The notes: generated by a model not told the origin, from the sequence alone. Shown: positions 36,189 through 45,196, numbered from the stretch's first letter. The stretch is DNA of 64,000 bases from VXNE01 sp965217825 (GCA_965217825.1 OZ244571.1:4588001-4652000), one strand, 5' to 3'. Numbers and translations: made by a program.

Positions 36189-36671
36189 ATGTCGACTCAA
36201 AAAGAATCTGCCAATGAGAGTTTCCGCGAGGGTTCCAACCTTAAGACGGCGTCGCCCCGCCGACTTGGTGCGCAGCCAACGACGGTGACCGTGATTCTCA
36301 AGCAACAGCGTACTGTATCCGTCGAAACCGTTCGCGAGGGGTTACCCGTGAACTCGGTGGAGAAGCTGGCCGAGCAGCTCCAAGTCAGGTCCGCGTCTTT
36401 GCAGCGCTACCTCAAGCTGTCGAAGCAGACCTACGCCCGACGCCGACGCAAAGGTCGCCTATCCGTCGACGAATCCGATCGCGTCGTGCGCTATGCGGAT
36501 CTGTTCCGGAGCGCTGTCGAGCTGCTCGGCAACGCCAACGCCGCGGCGCAGTGGCTGCACACGCCGGCTCCAGCGCTGAAGGGCGAAACGCCCATGGATC
36601 ACGCGACGACGGAGTTCGGCGCTCGGAACGTGACTCGGTTGATCGGCAGGCTAGTGCTCCGTCAAACCTAA
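36189..36671 (+). pseudogene. Xre/MbcA/ParS-type antitoxin of Res-Xre module 2, C-terminus cut by a MITE
   Basis: The frame encodes an Xre-type antitoxin: LAEQLQVRSASLQRYLKLSK as HTH, DRVVRYADLFRSAVELLGNA and AQWLHTPAPALKGETPMDHA of DUF2384, ending TRLIGRL. At 36651 MITE copy 2 begins and the frame ends VLRQT in MITE sequence. Deleting the MITE and one CTAG gives GRLEHGIPT followed by TGA at 36835-36837, the normal family ending. So only about six terminal residues are changed, and the antitoxin may still function in part. Confidence 0.82.
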
Positions 36672-36817
36672 ATCTACGGGTATCTGCGGGTCTTTTTGGC
36701 CCCTGGCTTCGTTGCTCCTCCTTGTGTGGTGCCTGCCACACCGCGTCGTCGCGCCTCGCCAGGAACCAAAAATCCCTCGCAGCTACACTCGCATTTTTAG
36801 GCTTGACGGAACACTAG
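36651..36817 (-). mobile_element. MITE copy 2 (167 bp, CTAG flanks)
   Basis: Inverted relative to copy 1 at 12874 and nearly identical to it (about eight differences by eye). Ends CTAGTGCTCCGTCAAA and GGCTTGACGGAACACTAG. The arms pair along most of the length. CTAG occurs once at each border, and excision leaving one CTAG restores the antitoxin reading frame, which is direct evidence for a 4-bp target duplication. Confidence 0.92.
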
Positions 36818-36833
36818 AGCATGGCATTCCGAC

Positions 36834-37037
36834 GTGAGGGTCTACCGCGTTGCCAAGGCAAGACATGCGCACAACGCGCAGACAATGCTGAGCGGTGAGG
36901 GTGCGCGCGAGTGGGGTGGCCGTTTCAACTCCCCCGGCGTGCGGGCCGTCTATTGCGCAAGCACGCTCTCCGTGGCCGCGTTGAAAATTCTCGTCCACGC
37001 GCCCTTCACGCTCGATGAGCGCTTGTTGTTTCGATGA
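36834..37037 (+). pseudogene. RES-domain toxin of module 2, N-terminal fragment
   Basis: Starts with a GTG overlapping the original antitoxin stop by 4 nt. The 67 residues are a RES N-terminus: MRVYRVAKARHAHNAQTMLS, then GEGAREWGGRFNSPGVRAVY, CASTLSVAALKILVHAPFTL. After LLFR a stop ends the frame. The following 160 bp do not continue the domain in any frame that I can see. Toxin loss may have relaxed selection on its antitoxin. Confidence 0.82.
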
Positions 37038-37200
37038 TATCCAAGTACGACCATGTCTGCGTGGCACCACAAGAACCATTGCGATGAGACCCCGCCATTC
37101 ACGCTCACGATCCGATATGCCGTATGTGAGAAACTTGGCAGTCGCGCGACGCGCGATGATTTGACACAACCCAGCACGGCTGCTGGAGTGAAACCAAGCG

Positions 37201-37689
37201 ATGCCTGACCACAGCTACTTCGCGACCTTGATTTGGCAGATCGCCGATCTGCTGCGCGGCCCGTACCGGCCCCCGCAGTACGAGCGCGTGATGCTGCCCA
37301 TGACAGTGCTACGCCGCTTCGACTGCGTGCCCGCATCGTCGAAAGACAAGGCCTTGGCCGAACATGCGAAGCGCGAGGGCGGCAAGCTCAAGGGCGAAGC
37401 CCTGGACCGGCTCCTGAACAACGCCGCCGGCCAGCGTTTTCACAACGACTCCCCCCTCGATTTCGAGAAACTCCAGGGTGACCCCGACAACATCGATACG
37501 CACCTCGTCAGCTACATCAACGGCTTCTCAAGGAACGTACGCGACATCTTCGAGTTCGAAAACGAGATCGAGCGGATGCGCGGGACCGTCCGCAAGCTGC
37601 TCGACCCCGCCTGCGGTACCGGCGGCATGCTGGCGGAGGCGCAGAACTATCTGCGTGAGCATCATGGCGCCGGCGATCTTTTGCGCTGA
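37201..37689 (+). pseudogene. Type I methyltransferase (HsdM) remnant with internal deletion
   Basis: 162 residues. The N-terminal HsdM domain is clear (IWQIADLLRGPYRPPQYERV, MLPMTVLRRFD, FSRNVRDIFEFENEIERM). At about residue 127 it jumps directly to the SAM-binding region RGTVRKLLDPACGTGGMLAE (motif DPACGTGG 135-142). The ~80 residues normally between these are missing, and the frame ends before the catalytic NPPF motif. No hsdS or hsdR follows. This is a decayed restriction-modification locus. Confidence 0.85.
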
Positions 37690-37777
37690 CATGAGGCGCG
37701 GTTTCACAAAAAGCCGTTGGTGGCGAGAGGTACGGCGTCGGCTGTCTGGGACACCCACCGGCTCGGTCTGATCGCCG

Positions 37778-40700
37778 ATGCGCTGTATCTCTATCGATCT
37801 GGAAGTTCGGAAGGAGCGAATTGTCGCTCTGGCGGCGGTCAATGAGGAAACCGGGGCGGTACTTGCTTTCCCGGCGGGCGGACACGCTGGCTTGGCCGAC
37901 GCGCTGACGCAACTCGACGACTTTACCGACGACTCGGATTACCTGCTCGGCCACAACCTGATCGACTTCGACATCCCGCACCTCAAGGCTGCGGCGCCGG
38001 ACCTTCGCCTGCTGCGTGGGCCGGTGCTGGACACCTTGCGCCTCAGTCCGTTGGCGTTTCCGGCCAACCCCTACCATCACCTCGTCAAACACTATCAAGA
38101 CGGTGCGCTCCGGCGCGGACAGGTCAACAACCCTGAACTCGACGCGCGTCTGGCGCTTGACCTCCTCGCCGACGAGCGGGTCGCTCTTCGCTGCGCTGAG
38201 CCCAATCTGCTCCTCGCCTGGCACTGGCTGACCACGAAGTCCGCCGCCAGCGACGGCTTTGACGCCTTCTTCGCCGAATTGCGCGGCGCGCCCCGGCCCA
38301 CTGACGCCGAAGCCCAAGCCGCAATCAACCGATGTCTCGTGGGCAATGTCTGCGCAACCCACAGCCGGGACGCGATGAACCAAGAGCAAGACGGTTGGCC
38401 ATTGGCTTACGCGCTCGCCTGGCTTTCCGTCGCCGGCGGCAACTCCGTCATGCCGCCTTGGGTGCGCCACCAGTTCCCGGCGGCCGGCGTCTTGGTTCGG
38501 CGTCTTCGGGACACCGCCTGCGCGAATGCTGACTGTGCGTGGTGCCGGGAGCACCACGACGCGGCCAAGGAGCTCAATCGCTGGTTCGGCTTCGACGGCT
38601 TCCGGGCCGAACCGGCAACCGATGACGGTCGGTCCATGCAGCAGGCGATGGTAGAAACGGCCATGGCCGGTGGCCACGTACTCGGTCTATTGCCTACCGG
38701 CGCCGGCAAGTCGCTCTGCTACCAGATTCCGGCGCTGTCCCGTTACGACAAGACCGGTGCGCTCACCGTGGTGATTTCGCCGCTGGTGGCGCTTATGGCC
38801 GATCAGGTCGCCGGTCTTGAGGCGCGCGGCGTCAGTTCTTGCGTCACCGTAAACGGCATGCTGTCCATGCCGGAACGCGCGGATGCGCTGGACCGAGTTC
38901 GCTTGGGTGACGCGGCCATTCTGCTGATCTCGCCGGAGCAACTGCGCAACCGCTCGCTGCGACGGGCGCTCGCGCAGCGCGAGGTCGGCGCCTGGGTGCT
39001 GGACGAAGCGCACTGCCTGTCGCGCTGGGGCCACGATTTCCGTCCCGACTATCGCTATGTGGGGCGTTTCATCCGGGAGAATGCCGAGTCCCTTCAGCCG
39101 GGGAGCGCGACGGGGCACCCCTCGCGAGAAGGAGCCACCGCGCCACCACCGGTGATGTGCCTGACGGCCACCGCGAAGCCCGATGTGGAGCGGGACATCC
39201 GAGCCTATTTTCGCGAACAACTCGGCATTGAGTTCGCCGCATTCAACGGCGGCGCCCAACGTGAAAACCTTGAATTCGTGGTGATGCCCACGGATACGGC
39301 CGGCAAGCTCGACGACATCCATCAAGTGCTGTTGGACGGCCTGCAGCAGGAGCGGCCCGGCGGCGCCATCGTCTACTGCGCGACGCGCCGATATTGCGAA
39401 GAGGTTGCCGAATACCTGATTCGCAAAGACGTGCCGGCCGCCCATTTTCACGCCGGATTGCCGCCGGAGACGAAAAAGAACACGCAGCAGCGCTTCATTG
39501 ACGGCGAGTTGCGGGTTATTGCCGCCACCAACGCTTTCGGCATGGGCATCGACAAACCCGACGTCCGGCTGGTGATTCACGCGGACATCCCCGGATCGCT
39601 GGAAAACTACCTGCAGGAAGCCGGTCGCGCTGGGCGGGATCGTGAATTCGCCCGTTGCGTATTGCTCTACACCTCGGACGATGTGGAACGGCAGTTCGGC
39701 ATGTCGGCGCGCTCACGCCTCACCCGGCGCGAAGTCCACGGCATCCTCCGAGCATTGCGTAACCTGGACCGCAAGCGGCGCTTGGCGGGCGAAGTGGTGG
39801 CGACGCCCGGCGAAATTCTGGCCGAAGAAGAGGACAGCGCCTTTGAGCGCGACGACGCGACCGACGACACGCGCGTGAAAACGGCTGTCGCGTGGCTGGA
39901 GGATGCGACGTTGCTGACGCGGGAGGAAAACCGTGTGCAGATATTTCCATCGTCATTGCAGGTGAATTCCGTGGACCAGGCGCGCGTCAAACTCGCCGTC
40001 AAAAAAGAGCTGACACAAACCCGCCGCAGGGAGTTGCTGAGCTTGGTGGAGGCCTTGATCGCAGCGGACCCGGACGAGGGCATTTCCACCGACGAATTGA
40101 TGGGCATGGCTGGATTGGACTCGGCAGGCGTTCGCCACGCGCTGCATGATCTGGAGCAATTGGGCCTCGCCACCAACGATATGGCGTTGACGGCGTTCGT
40201 CCACGCGGGCGTCGCCCATCCCTCAACGCAAAGGTTGCAGGAATCTCGCGACTTGGAAACCGCTCTTATCGCACACATGCGCGAAGCGGCACCTGATCTG
40301 GAAGCGGGCGAAACGTCTGTTATGCATTTGCGCGTCGCGTCGCAGACGCTGAAAGACACCGGCTTGGCGCATGCCTTGCCGGACCGCGTGTTGCGCATTC
40401 TCCGCAGCATCTCGCTCGACGGGCGCGGCGACGACCGGGCGGAAGAAGGATCGGGCGGCAGCATCGACATGCGCCGCCGGGATGGAGAGACCGTTACCGT
40501 GACATTGCGACGACGATGGCCCGCGCTGGAGCGCACGGCCGAAATTCGTCGTAATGCCGCAACTCTTCTCCTCATCCACCTGCTGGCGGCGCTGCCGCCG
40601 GGTGTTCGCGGCACGGACTTGCTGGCCGAAACCACGCTTGGCGGATTGCGCAAAGTGTTAGCCGACGACTTGGTGTTGAAAAGCGAGCGCTGGGATCTCG

Positions 40701-42997
40701 GCAAACTGCTTGACCGCGCCCTGCTCTGGCTGCATGAGCAGGAAGTGATCCGGCTCAACAAGGGCCTGGCCGTATTCCGTCCGGCCATGACAATTCACTT
40801 GTCGGAGCAACACGACTCGGCACCTCAGCAGCGTGGGTTCGCCAAAGCGGACTTCGAACCCTTGGCCCTGCACTATCGGGAACAGGTGTTGCAGATTCAC
40901 GTCATGGCGGAGTTCGCTGCCCGAGGACTTGACGCCATGGCCGACGCGGTGCGCCTGTCGATGGATTATTTCAGCATGGAGCGTCAGGCGTTCCTCAATC
41001 GCTGGCTACCGAACCGGCAAGCCGAGACTGATCGGGAGACGACACCAGAAACTTGGCGGGCCATTGTTGAAGACCTGAACCCGACCCAGCGGCGCATCGT
41101 CGCCGATGATCGCGAACAGACCAACGTGCTGGTGCTCGCCGGGCCGGGTTCCGGCAAGACCCGCGTGCTGGTGCATCGGATCGCCTACCTGCTGCGGGTG
41201 CGGCGCGAAAACTCGCGCGGCATTCTGGCGCTTGCATACAACCGTCATGCCGCCGTCGAGATCCGCCGCCGTCTCGCCGACTTGGTGGGCGACGATGCCC
41301 GAGGCGTCATCGTACTCACCTGTCATGCGCTAGCCATGCGGCTAGTAGGCGCGAGCTTCGCCGCCATGCAGCGCACAGACAACGAAAAGTCGGACAGCGT
41401 CTTCAAAGAAGTTCTCCGCGAGGCCGTGTCGCTGTTGCGCGGCGATGGCTTGCCGCCGGAGGAGGCGGATACGCAGCGGGAACGGTTGCTGGCCGGATTC
41501 CGTTGGATTCTCGTGGACGAATACCAGGATGTCGACCCGGATCAGTACGAACTTATTTCTGCCCTGGCCGGGCGCACTCTTGACGACCAGGACAGCAAAC
41601 TAGCTCTGTTTGCCGTGGGTGACGACGATCAGAATATTTACAGCTTTATGGGTGCATCGGTGGCTTTCATCCGGCGCTTCAAAGATGACTACGACGCTCG
41701 TCCGACTTGGCTGACGGAGAACTACCGCTCGACCACCCATATCATCAACGCCGCCAATGCCTTCATCAAACCCGCCCGCCGACGGATGAAGGACGAGCAT
41801 CCCATCGAAATCAACCGGAAGCGGAGGAAAGAAGCATCAGGCGGGGAATGGGCGACGCTCGATCCCATCGCGCGGGGCCGTGTGCAGATACTCCCCGCTG
41901 GCACCGATGACAAGACCCAGGCCCTCGCGGCTATCGGCGAGTTTCGGCGCCTGGAAGCGCTGGCGGCGACGGCTGGCGGCTGGGATTGGCGCAACTGCGC
42001 CATCATTGCGCGGCAATGGCGAACGCTAGACCCGGTGCGAAGCCTGTGCGCTCTGGAGGGCATTCCCGCGCAGATGGCTAACGACGATGCAAGCTACTTC
42101 TGGCGGCTGCGCGAGACCCGGTGGCTGCGTTACTGGCTGGACGGTCGCGCCCACCGCTTAGTGGATGCGGCGGCGCTGGAAGACTGGATCGGGGAGCAAT
42201 CCAACGGCGACTGGATGGACGTCCTCCGCGAAGCCATCGCCGACTACCGGCTGGAGGCGGGCGATGCCGAGACTACCGTGGAGCACTTCACCGAGTGGCT
42301 TGCCGAATGGGGCCGGGAGATTCGCCGCCGCCAAACCGGCCTATTGCTGCTCACAGCCCACCGCGCCAAGGGACTGGAGTTCGACCATGTCATCGTCCTT
42401 GACCGCGACTGGCGGGAGACGGGACGCAACGAAGACCCCGATGCTTGGCGTCGCCTCTACTACGTGGCGATGACCCGCGCGAAGAAGACCCTGGCTCTGG
42501 CAAGAACGAGCGAATCAGACGGTCCCGCCACGCCCGGCGCACCAGAGGTGCGCGACGAACGGATGTCCTCCACGACCTACGCGGCACCGATCCCCGAACT
42601 GCGCGGCAACCCTTCGGTGCTGCATCGCCCCGCCGCCGCGTACCGGCAAGCGCCGCCGGATCTCGATCTTCGCCGGGAGACGCTGTCTCTCAAGGACATT
42701 CACCTGAGCTTTCCCGGGCGGCGCGCCTTCAACAATCCCATCCATGGTGCGATTGGGCGGCTCAACCCCGGCGACGAACTCCGGATACGCACGGGCAAAA
42801 CCCCCTGGGAGATAACCACCCGACAAGGACAGCTAGTCGGCCAGTTGGCCAGACAATACAAACCGCTTGGCCAATTCCACTCTGCCCGCGTACACGCCAT
42901 CGTGAATTGGCGGTGTGAAGACAGCGAGCCCGAATACCGGGACGGCCTCCGCTGCGATGAATGGGAGGTGGTAGTGCCGGAGTTGGTTTTCACCTGA
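37778..42997 (+). CDS. DEDD exonuclease-like/RecQ helicase/UvrD-like helicase triple fusion
   Basis: A 1739-residue protein. N-terminus: exonuclease-like motifs SIDLEV (Asp7, Glu9), GHNLIDFDIPHL (Asp63/Asp65) and NPELDARLALDLL (Asp122), as in DEDD 3'-5' exonucleases. About 280-650: a RecQ SF2 helicase with LPTGAGKSLCYQIPAL (~305-320), VLDEAHCLSRWGHDFRPDY (~406) and QEAGRAGRDRE (~614). A winged-helix-like region follows. About 1100-1600: an SF1 helicase with LAGPGSGKTRVL (~1120), VDEYQDVDPDQ (~1245), GDDDQNIYSFMGA, ENYRST, GLEFDHVIVLD (~1531) and YYVAMTRAKK. A ~75-residue C-terminal domain ends it. All ATPase motifs look intact. Its setting between R-M and TA relics suggests phage defence or DNA repair (inference). 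Confidence 0.9.
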   Translation: MRCISIDLEVRKERIVALAAVNEETGAVLAFPAGGHAGLADALTQLDDFTDDSDYLLGHNLIDFDIPHLKAAAPDLRLLRGPVLDTLRLSPLAFPANPYHHLVKHYQDGALRRGQVNNPELDARLALDLLADERVALRCAEPNLLLAWHWLTTKSAASDGFDAFFAELRGAPRPTDAEAQAAINRCLVGNVCATHSRDAMNQEQDGWPLAYALAWLSVAGGNSVMPPWVRHQFPAAGVLVRRLRDTACANADCAWCREHHDAAKELNRWFGFDGFRAEPATDDGRSMQQAMVETAMAGGHVLGLLPTGAGKSLCYQIPALSRYDKTGALTVVISPLVALMADQVAGLEARGVSSCVTVNGMLSMPERADALDRVRLGDAAILLISPEQLRNRSLRRALAQREVGAWVLDEAHCLSRWGHDFRPDYRYVGRFIRENAESLQPGSATGHPSREGATAPPPVMCLTATAKPDVERDIRAYFREQLGIEFAAFNGGAQRENLEFVVMPTDTAGKLDDIHQVLLDGLQQERPGGAIVYCATRRYCEEVAEYLIRKDVPAAHFHAGLPPETKKNTQQRFIDGELRVIAATNAFGMGIDKPDVRLVIHADIPGSLENYLQEAGRAGRDREFARCVLLYTSDDVERQFGMSARSRLTRREVHGILRALRNLDRKRRLAGEVVATPGEILAEEEDSAFERDDATDDTRVKTAVAWLEDATLLTREENRVQIFPSSLQVNSVDQARVKLAVKKELTQTRRRELLSLVEALIAADPDEGISTDELMGMAGLDSAGVRHALHDLEQLGLATNDMALTAFVHAGVAHPSTQRLQESRDLETALIAHMREAAPDLEAGETSVMHLRVASQTLKDTGLAHALPDRVLRILRSISLDGRGDDRAEEGSGGSIDMRRRDGETVTVTLRRRWPALERTAEIRRNAATLLLIHLLAALPPGVRGTDLLAETTLGGLRKVLADDLVLKSERWDLGKLLDRALLWLHEQEVIRLNKGLAVFRPAMTIHLSEQHDSAPQQRGFAKADFEPLALHYREQVLQIHVMAEFAARGLDAMADAVRLSMDYFSMERQAFLNRWLPNRQAETDRETTPETWRAIVEDLNPTQRRIVADDREQTNVLVLAGPGSGKTRVLVHRIAYLLRVRRENSRGILALAYNRHAAVEIRRRLADLVGDDARGVIVLTCHALAMRLVGASFAAMQRTDNEKSDSVFKEVLREAVSLLRGDGLPPEEADTQRERLLAGFRWILVDEYQDVDPDQYELISALAGRTLDDQDSKLALFAVGDDDQNIYSFMGASVAFIRRFKDDYDARPTWLTENYRSTTHIINAANAFIKPARRRMKDEHPIEINRKRRKEASGGEWATLDPIARGRVQILPAGTDDKTQALAAIGEFRRLEALAATAGGWDWRNCAIIARQWRTLDPVRSLCALEGIPAQMANDDASYFWRLRETRWLRYWLDGRAHRLVDAAALEDWIGEQSNGDWMDVLREAIADYRLEAGDAETTVEHFTEWLAEWGREIRRRQTGLLLLTAHRAKGLEFDHVIVLDRDWRETGRNEDPDAWRRLYYVAMTRAKKTLALARTSESDGPATPGAPEVRDERMSSTTYAAPIPELRGNPSVLHRPAAAYRQAPPDLDLRRETLSLKDIHLSFPGRRAFNNPIHGAIGRLNPGDELRIRTGKTPWEITTRQGQLVGQLARQYKPLGQFHSARVHAIVNWRCEDSEPEYRDGLRCDEWEVVVPELVFT

Positions 42998-43101
42998 TCC
43001 GTCGCGTACTCATGTACGTGGTTGGCGCCCCCCAGTCCAGAGTGCTCGGATCCTGATCAAATGGAGCGCTGACTGCCGACCAGACGCCCAGACCGTCGGC
43101 A

Positions 43102-43626
43102 TCAGTCTTCAATAGAATTTGAATGGTCAAGGCCCAAACGATTGTCTTCATCTATCAGCACGACACGGCTCGGCAGCTCGCCACCCCAGCGCCAAAGAAC
43201 CAGGTTGACGTCCTGTTCGCGGGCACCTACGGCATAGCTCCTGAACCGCATTCCGGCGAAGCCGGCGGTCATCAAGCGCTCAGCGAGCGCGTGCGATGCG
43301 GGCGTTCTTCCGGAAAACATGTCACTGCGCCAAGTTGGGCAATCGAGGTCCGCTTGCCTGACGGATTGCGCAGCCCTTTCGGTCGGATCAAGCGCATCAA
43401 AAATCGGATCGGCATCCACCTGATACGCACATAGAACCAACGGCTGCATCCGCCGCCCGATAGGGCTGACCTCTCGCACGGCCGTTGCCAATGAAAAGGA
43501 CATGTACATCGCGGCAAGCCCTACGCGGTTGAACCTTCCTCCCCGGCGACGGGCACCTTCGCCGGACAACGGCGTCCACGCCCAGCGAGGATCGTGCGCC
43601 CGGTAAACAACGGCTTGAAGATGCAC
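43102..43626 (-). CDS. RES-domain toxin of Res-Xre module 3
   Basis: A 174-residue RES protein that looks complete: VYRAHDPRWAWTPLSGEGAR, RRGGRFNRVGLAAMYMSFSL, ATAVREVSPIG, later FAGMRFRSYA and NLVLWRWGGELPSRVVLIDE. RES toxins deplete NAD+. The conserved arginine, tyrosine and glutamate regions of the family are all visible. It follows its antitoxin gene by 15 bp on the same strand. It differs considerably from the RES proteins of modules 1 and 2, so the three are not recent copies. Confidence 0.88.
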   Translation of the reverse strand: MHLQAVVYRAHDPRWAWTPLSGEGARRRGGRFNRVGLAAMYMSFSLATAVREVSPIGRRMQPLVLCAYQVDADPIFDALDPTERAAQSVRQADLDCPTWRSDMFSGRTPASHALAERLMTAGFAGMRFRSYAVGAREQDVNLVLWRWGGELPSRVVLIDEDNRLGLDHSNSIED

Positions 43627-43641
43627 TTATCGCGACAAGGG

Positions 43642-43992
43642 TCAGGCGTAGCCGCCATCCAGAACCTGATCCAGGTAGGCATGCACCATGTCGGCTTTCC
43701 CGTCCCGCACGAGTTGGCATGGGGTCATGCCTCCAAAGCCGGGCAGGGGTTCGGATCGGAACCAGGCGTAGGCAACCAGTTCCGAGCCCAGTTCTGCATC
43801 CACTCGATTGAGAATCTCCAGCATCTGGCGCAAACGCATTTGGGTCTTTGGTGCGCCGACGCGCGAGGCCCGCGAGAGGGCGTCCCGGCTTAGCCCCAAC
43901 GTGCCAGCAATTTCGACCTTCGTCGTCTTTAGTCTCGTGGCCACTGCATTGGGCGAGAAGCCTATGTCTGTAGCGAAATTCTGGAGTTGCAT
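43642..43992 (-). CDS. Xre/MbcA/ParS-type antitoxin of Res-Xre module 3
   Basis: About 116 residues from the ATG at 43990-43992. N-terminal HTH (TKVEIAGTLGLSRDALSRAS) and C-terminal DUF2384 (MRLRQMLEILNRVDAELGSE, then AYAWFRSEPLPGFGGMTPCQ, LVRDGKADMVHAYLDQVLDG). The latter is the toxin-binding half, with the PLPGFGGMTP loop typical of this family. Upstream DNA on this strand is AT-rich with a possible TTGACG -35 box near 44034-44039. Confidence 0.88.
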   Translation of the reverse strand: MQLQNFATDIGFSPNAVATRLKTTKVEIAGTLGLSRDALSRASRVGAPKTQMRLRQMLEILNRVDAELGSELVAYAWFRSEPLPGFGGMTPCQLVRDGKADMVHAYLDQVLDGGYA

Positions 43993-44205
43993 GACTATGC
44001 CACAATTTTTCACTTCTATTTCGTCATAATAAACGTCAACTTCGTGGTGTCAACCAATCCTCGCTCTACGCTGTTCCGCACAACCAACCGCAAGGCCGAC
44101 AACGGTCAAGCGTGTCGACACCGTAGGCATCGCCTTCGGCAATCCGGGCAAGGGTTGCAATGTAGCCCCAAGCCAGCAGCCCAAGCGTGAGCCGAAATGC
44201 ACGAG

Positions 44206-44346
44206 CTAACGGTACCGCGCCGCCTGGGTCGTCAATATTGCCGGCGCCACCTCCCACAGGTATCGGAAGATGCGCGGCACGATCAGGGCTATGTCACGCA
44301 GCACCAGCCAGACACCTTTTTCTTCGGGACGATAGTCCTGGCTCAT
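44206..44346 (-). CDS. Possible small membrane-type protein (46 aa)
   Basis: ATG at 44344-44346 to TAG at 44206-44208 gives MSQDYRPEEKGVWLVLRDIA followed by LIVPRIFRYLWEVAPAILTT and QAARYR. The centre is hydrophobic and amphipathic, as in small membrane proteins, with charged ends. GAAGG lies a little far upstream. I know no homologue. The rest of the 43993-44523 gap shows nothing I can support. Confidence 0.35.
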   Translation of the reverse strand: MSQDYRPEEKGVWLVLRDIALIVPRIFRYLWEVAPAILTTQAARYR

Positions 44347-44523
44347 TGTTCGGAACCTTCGGCGGGGCGCGGGACACTACTCGGCCACCGTGCTGTTTTC
44401 AATGCGGTGTCGGGCGGGCGACCGACTATCCACCATGCACGAACATGATGTATGTTTCTTGCACATCGTTGTTCGGGCAAATTCAACGGCCCGAGTTACG
44501 TAGGCAACCATGGGAGACAGCAC

Positions 44524-44898
44524 ATGAAAGACGACGAACGGCCGGTCTTCGCAGTCGGTCACATGAGAATGGCGGTCGCGGATGTCGGAGACGCGTATCA
44601 CTTCTTCGTCCGCCATGGGATGCGCGAGATCCTGGAACGCGACGATTTTGCGATTCTTGAACTGCGCGGCGGCACGCACCTGATACTCAACAAGGCCGAG
44701 GAACCCATCCCGGAAGGCCAACACGCGCCGTTCGATCTCATGGTCGATGATGTCGACGAGGTGTATCAGGGGTTCGTCAAGGACGGCATTGAAGCGACGC
44801 CGATCGAGCGCGGCCGCATCCACGACTCATTCTCGGTCAAAGGACCGTCGGGTTACACCATCCCGATCAACTCGTCGCACGTCGCTGGCATCGTGTGA
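44524..44898 (+). CDS. VOC (glyoxalase/bleomycin-resistance) family protein
   Basis: A 124-residue protein with the paired beta-alpha-beta-beta-beta units of the vicinal-oxygen-chelate fold: VGHMRMAVADVGDAYHFFVR, DDFAILELRGGTHLIL, APFDLMVDDVDEVYQGFVKD and RIHDSFSVKGPSGYTIPINS. The start at 44524 follows a GGGAGACAG site. The catalytic or binding role is unknown. It is isolated at the edge of the TA/defence region. Confidence 0.8.
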   Translation: MKDDERPVFAVGHMRMAVADVGDAYHFFVRHGMREILERDDFAILELRGGTHLILNKAEEPIPEGQHAPFDLMVDDVDEVYQGFVKDGIEATPIERGRIHDSFSVKGPSGYTIPINSSHVAGIV

Positions 44899-44947
44899 GG
44901 CCGATCGCGCCGCATGCGGTAGCGGACCGGAGGCATCGAACTCGCGA

Positions 44948-45193
44948 TCAACCGCCGCGATCCTCGTAGGTCGATTCACGAATACGCGCCCACTCGGCAT
45001 CGCGATAGGGTCGTTGCAAACCTCGGCCGTCCACGGACGCATCCCTCGGCTTGAAGCGATCCCGTTGGCTGTCGGCGCGCAGCACCAGACGCAAGCCACG
45101 CTCAATCAGCGAACTCAGCGTGATGTTCTCCCTTGCCGCATAGGCCTCCGCCGTTCTGGCAAGGTCATCGGCATCTCTATCGTTGTCTTCAAT
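44948..45193 (-). pseudogene. VapB-like antitoxin remnant with frameshift
   Basis: On the minus strand the frame ending at the TGA 44948-44950 encodes DADDLARTAEAYAARENITL, SSLIERGLRLVLRADSQRDR and a tail ending ESTYEDRGG. This matches the ribbon-helix-helix start and tail of VapB antitoxins (normally R-T-T-I-D-I-D-D-D-L...). The initial KTTIE lies in a different frame just upstream, so a single-base frameshift separates the start from the body. No VapC follows. It is a relic of a VapBC locus. Confidence 0.5.
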
Positions 45194-45196
45194 GTA

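Noticed and set aside
37201..37689. Functional type I restriction-modification system
   Set aside because: The methyltransferase has an internal deletion and lacks its catalytic motif, and no hsdS or hsdR is present.
44066..44257. 63-codon minus-strand frame in the gap before the VOC gene
   Set aside because: No ATG start, no family resemblance; the 46-codon ATG frame at 44206-44346 in another frame is more plausible.
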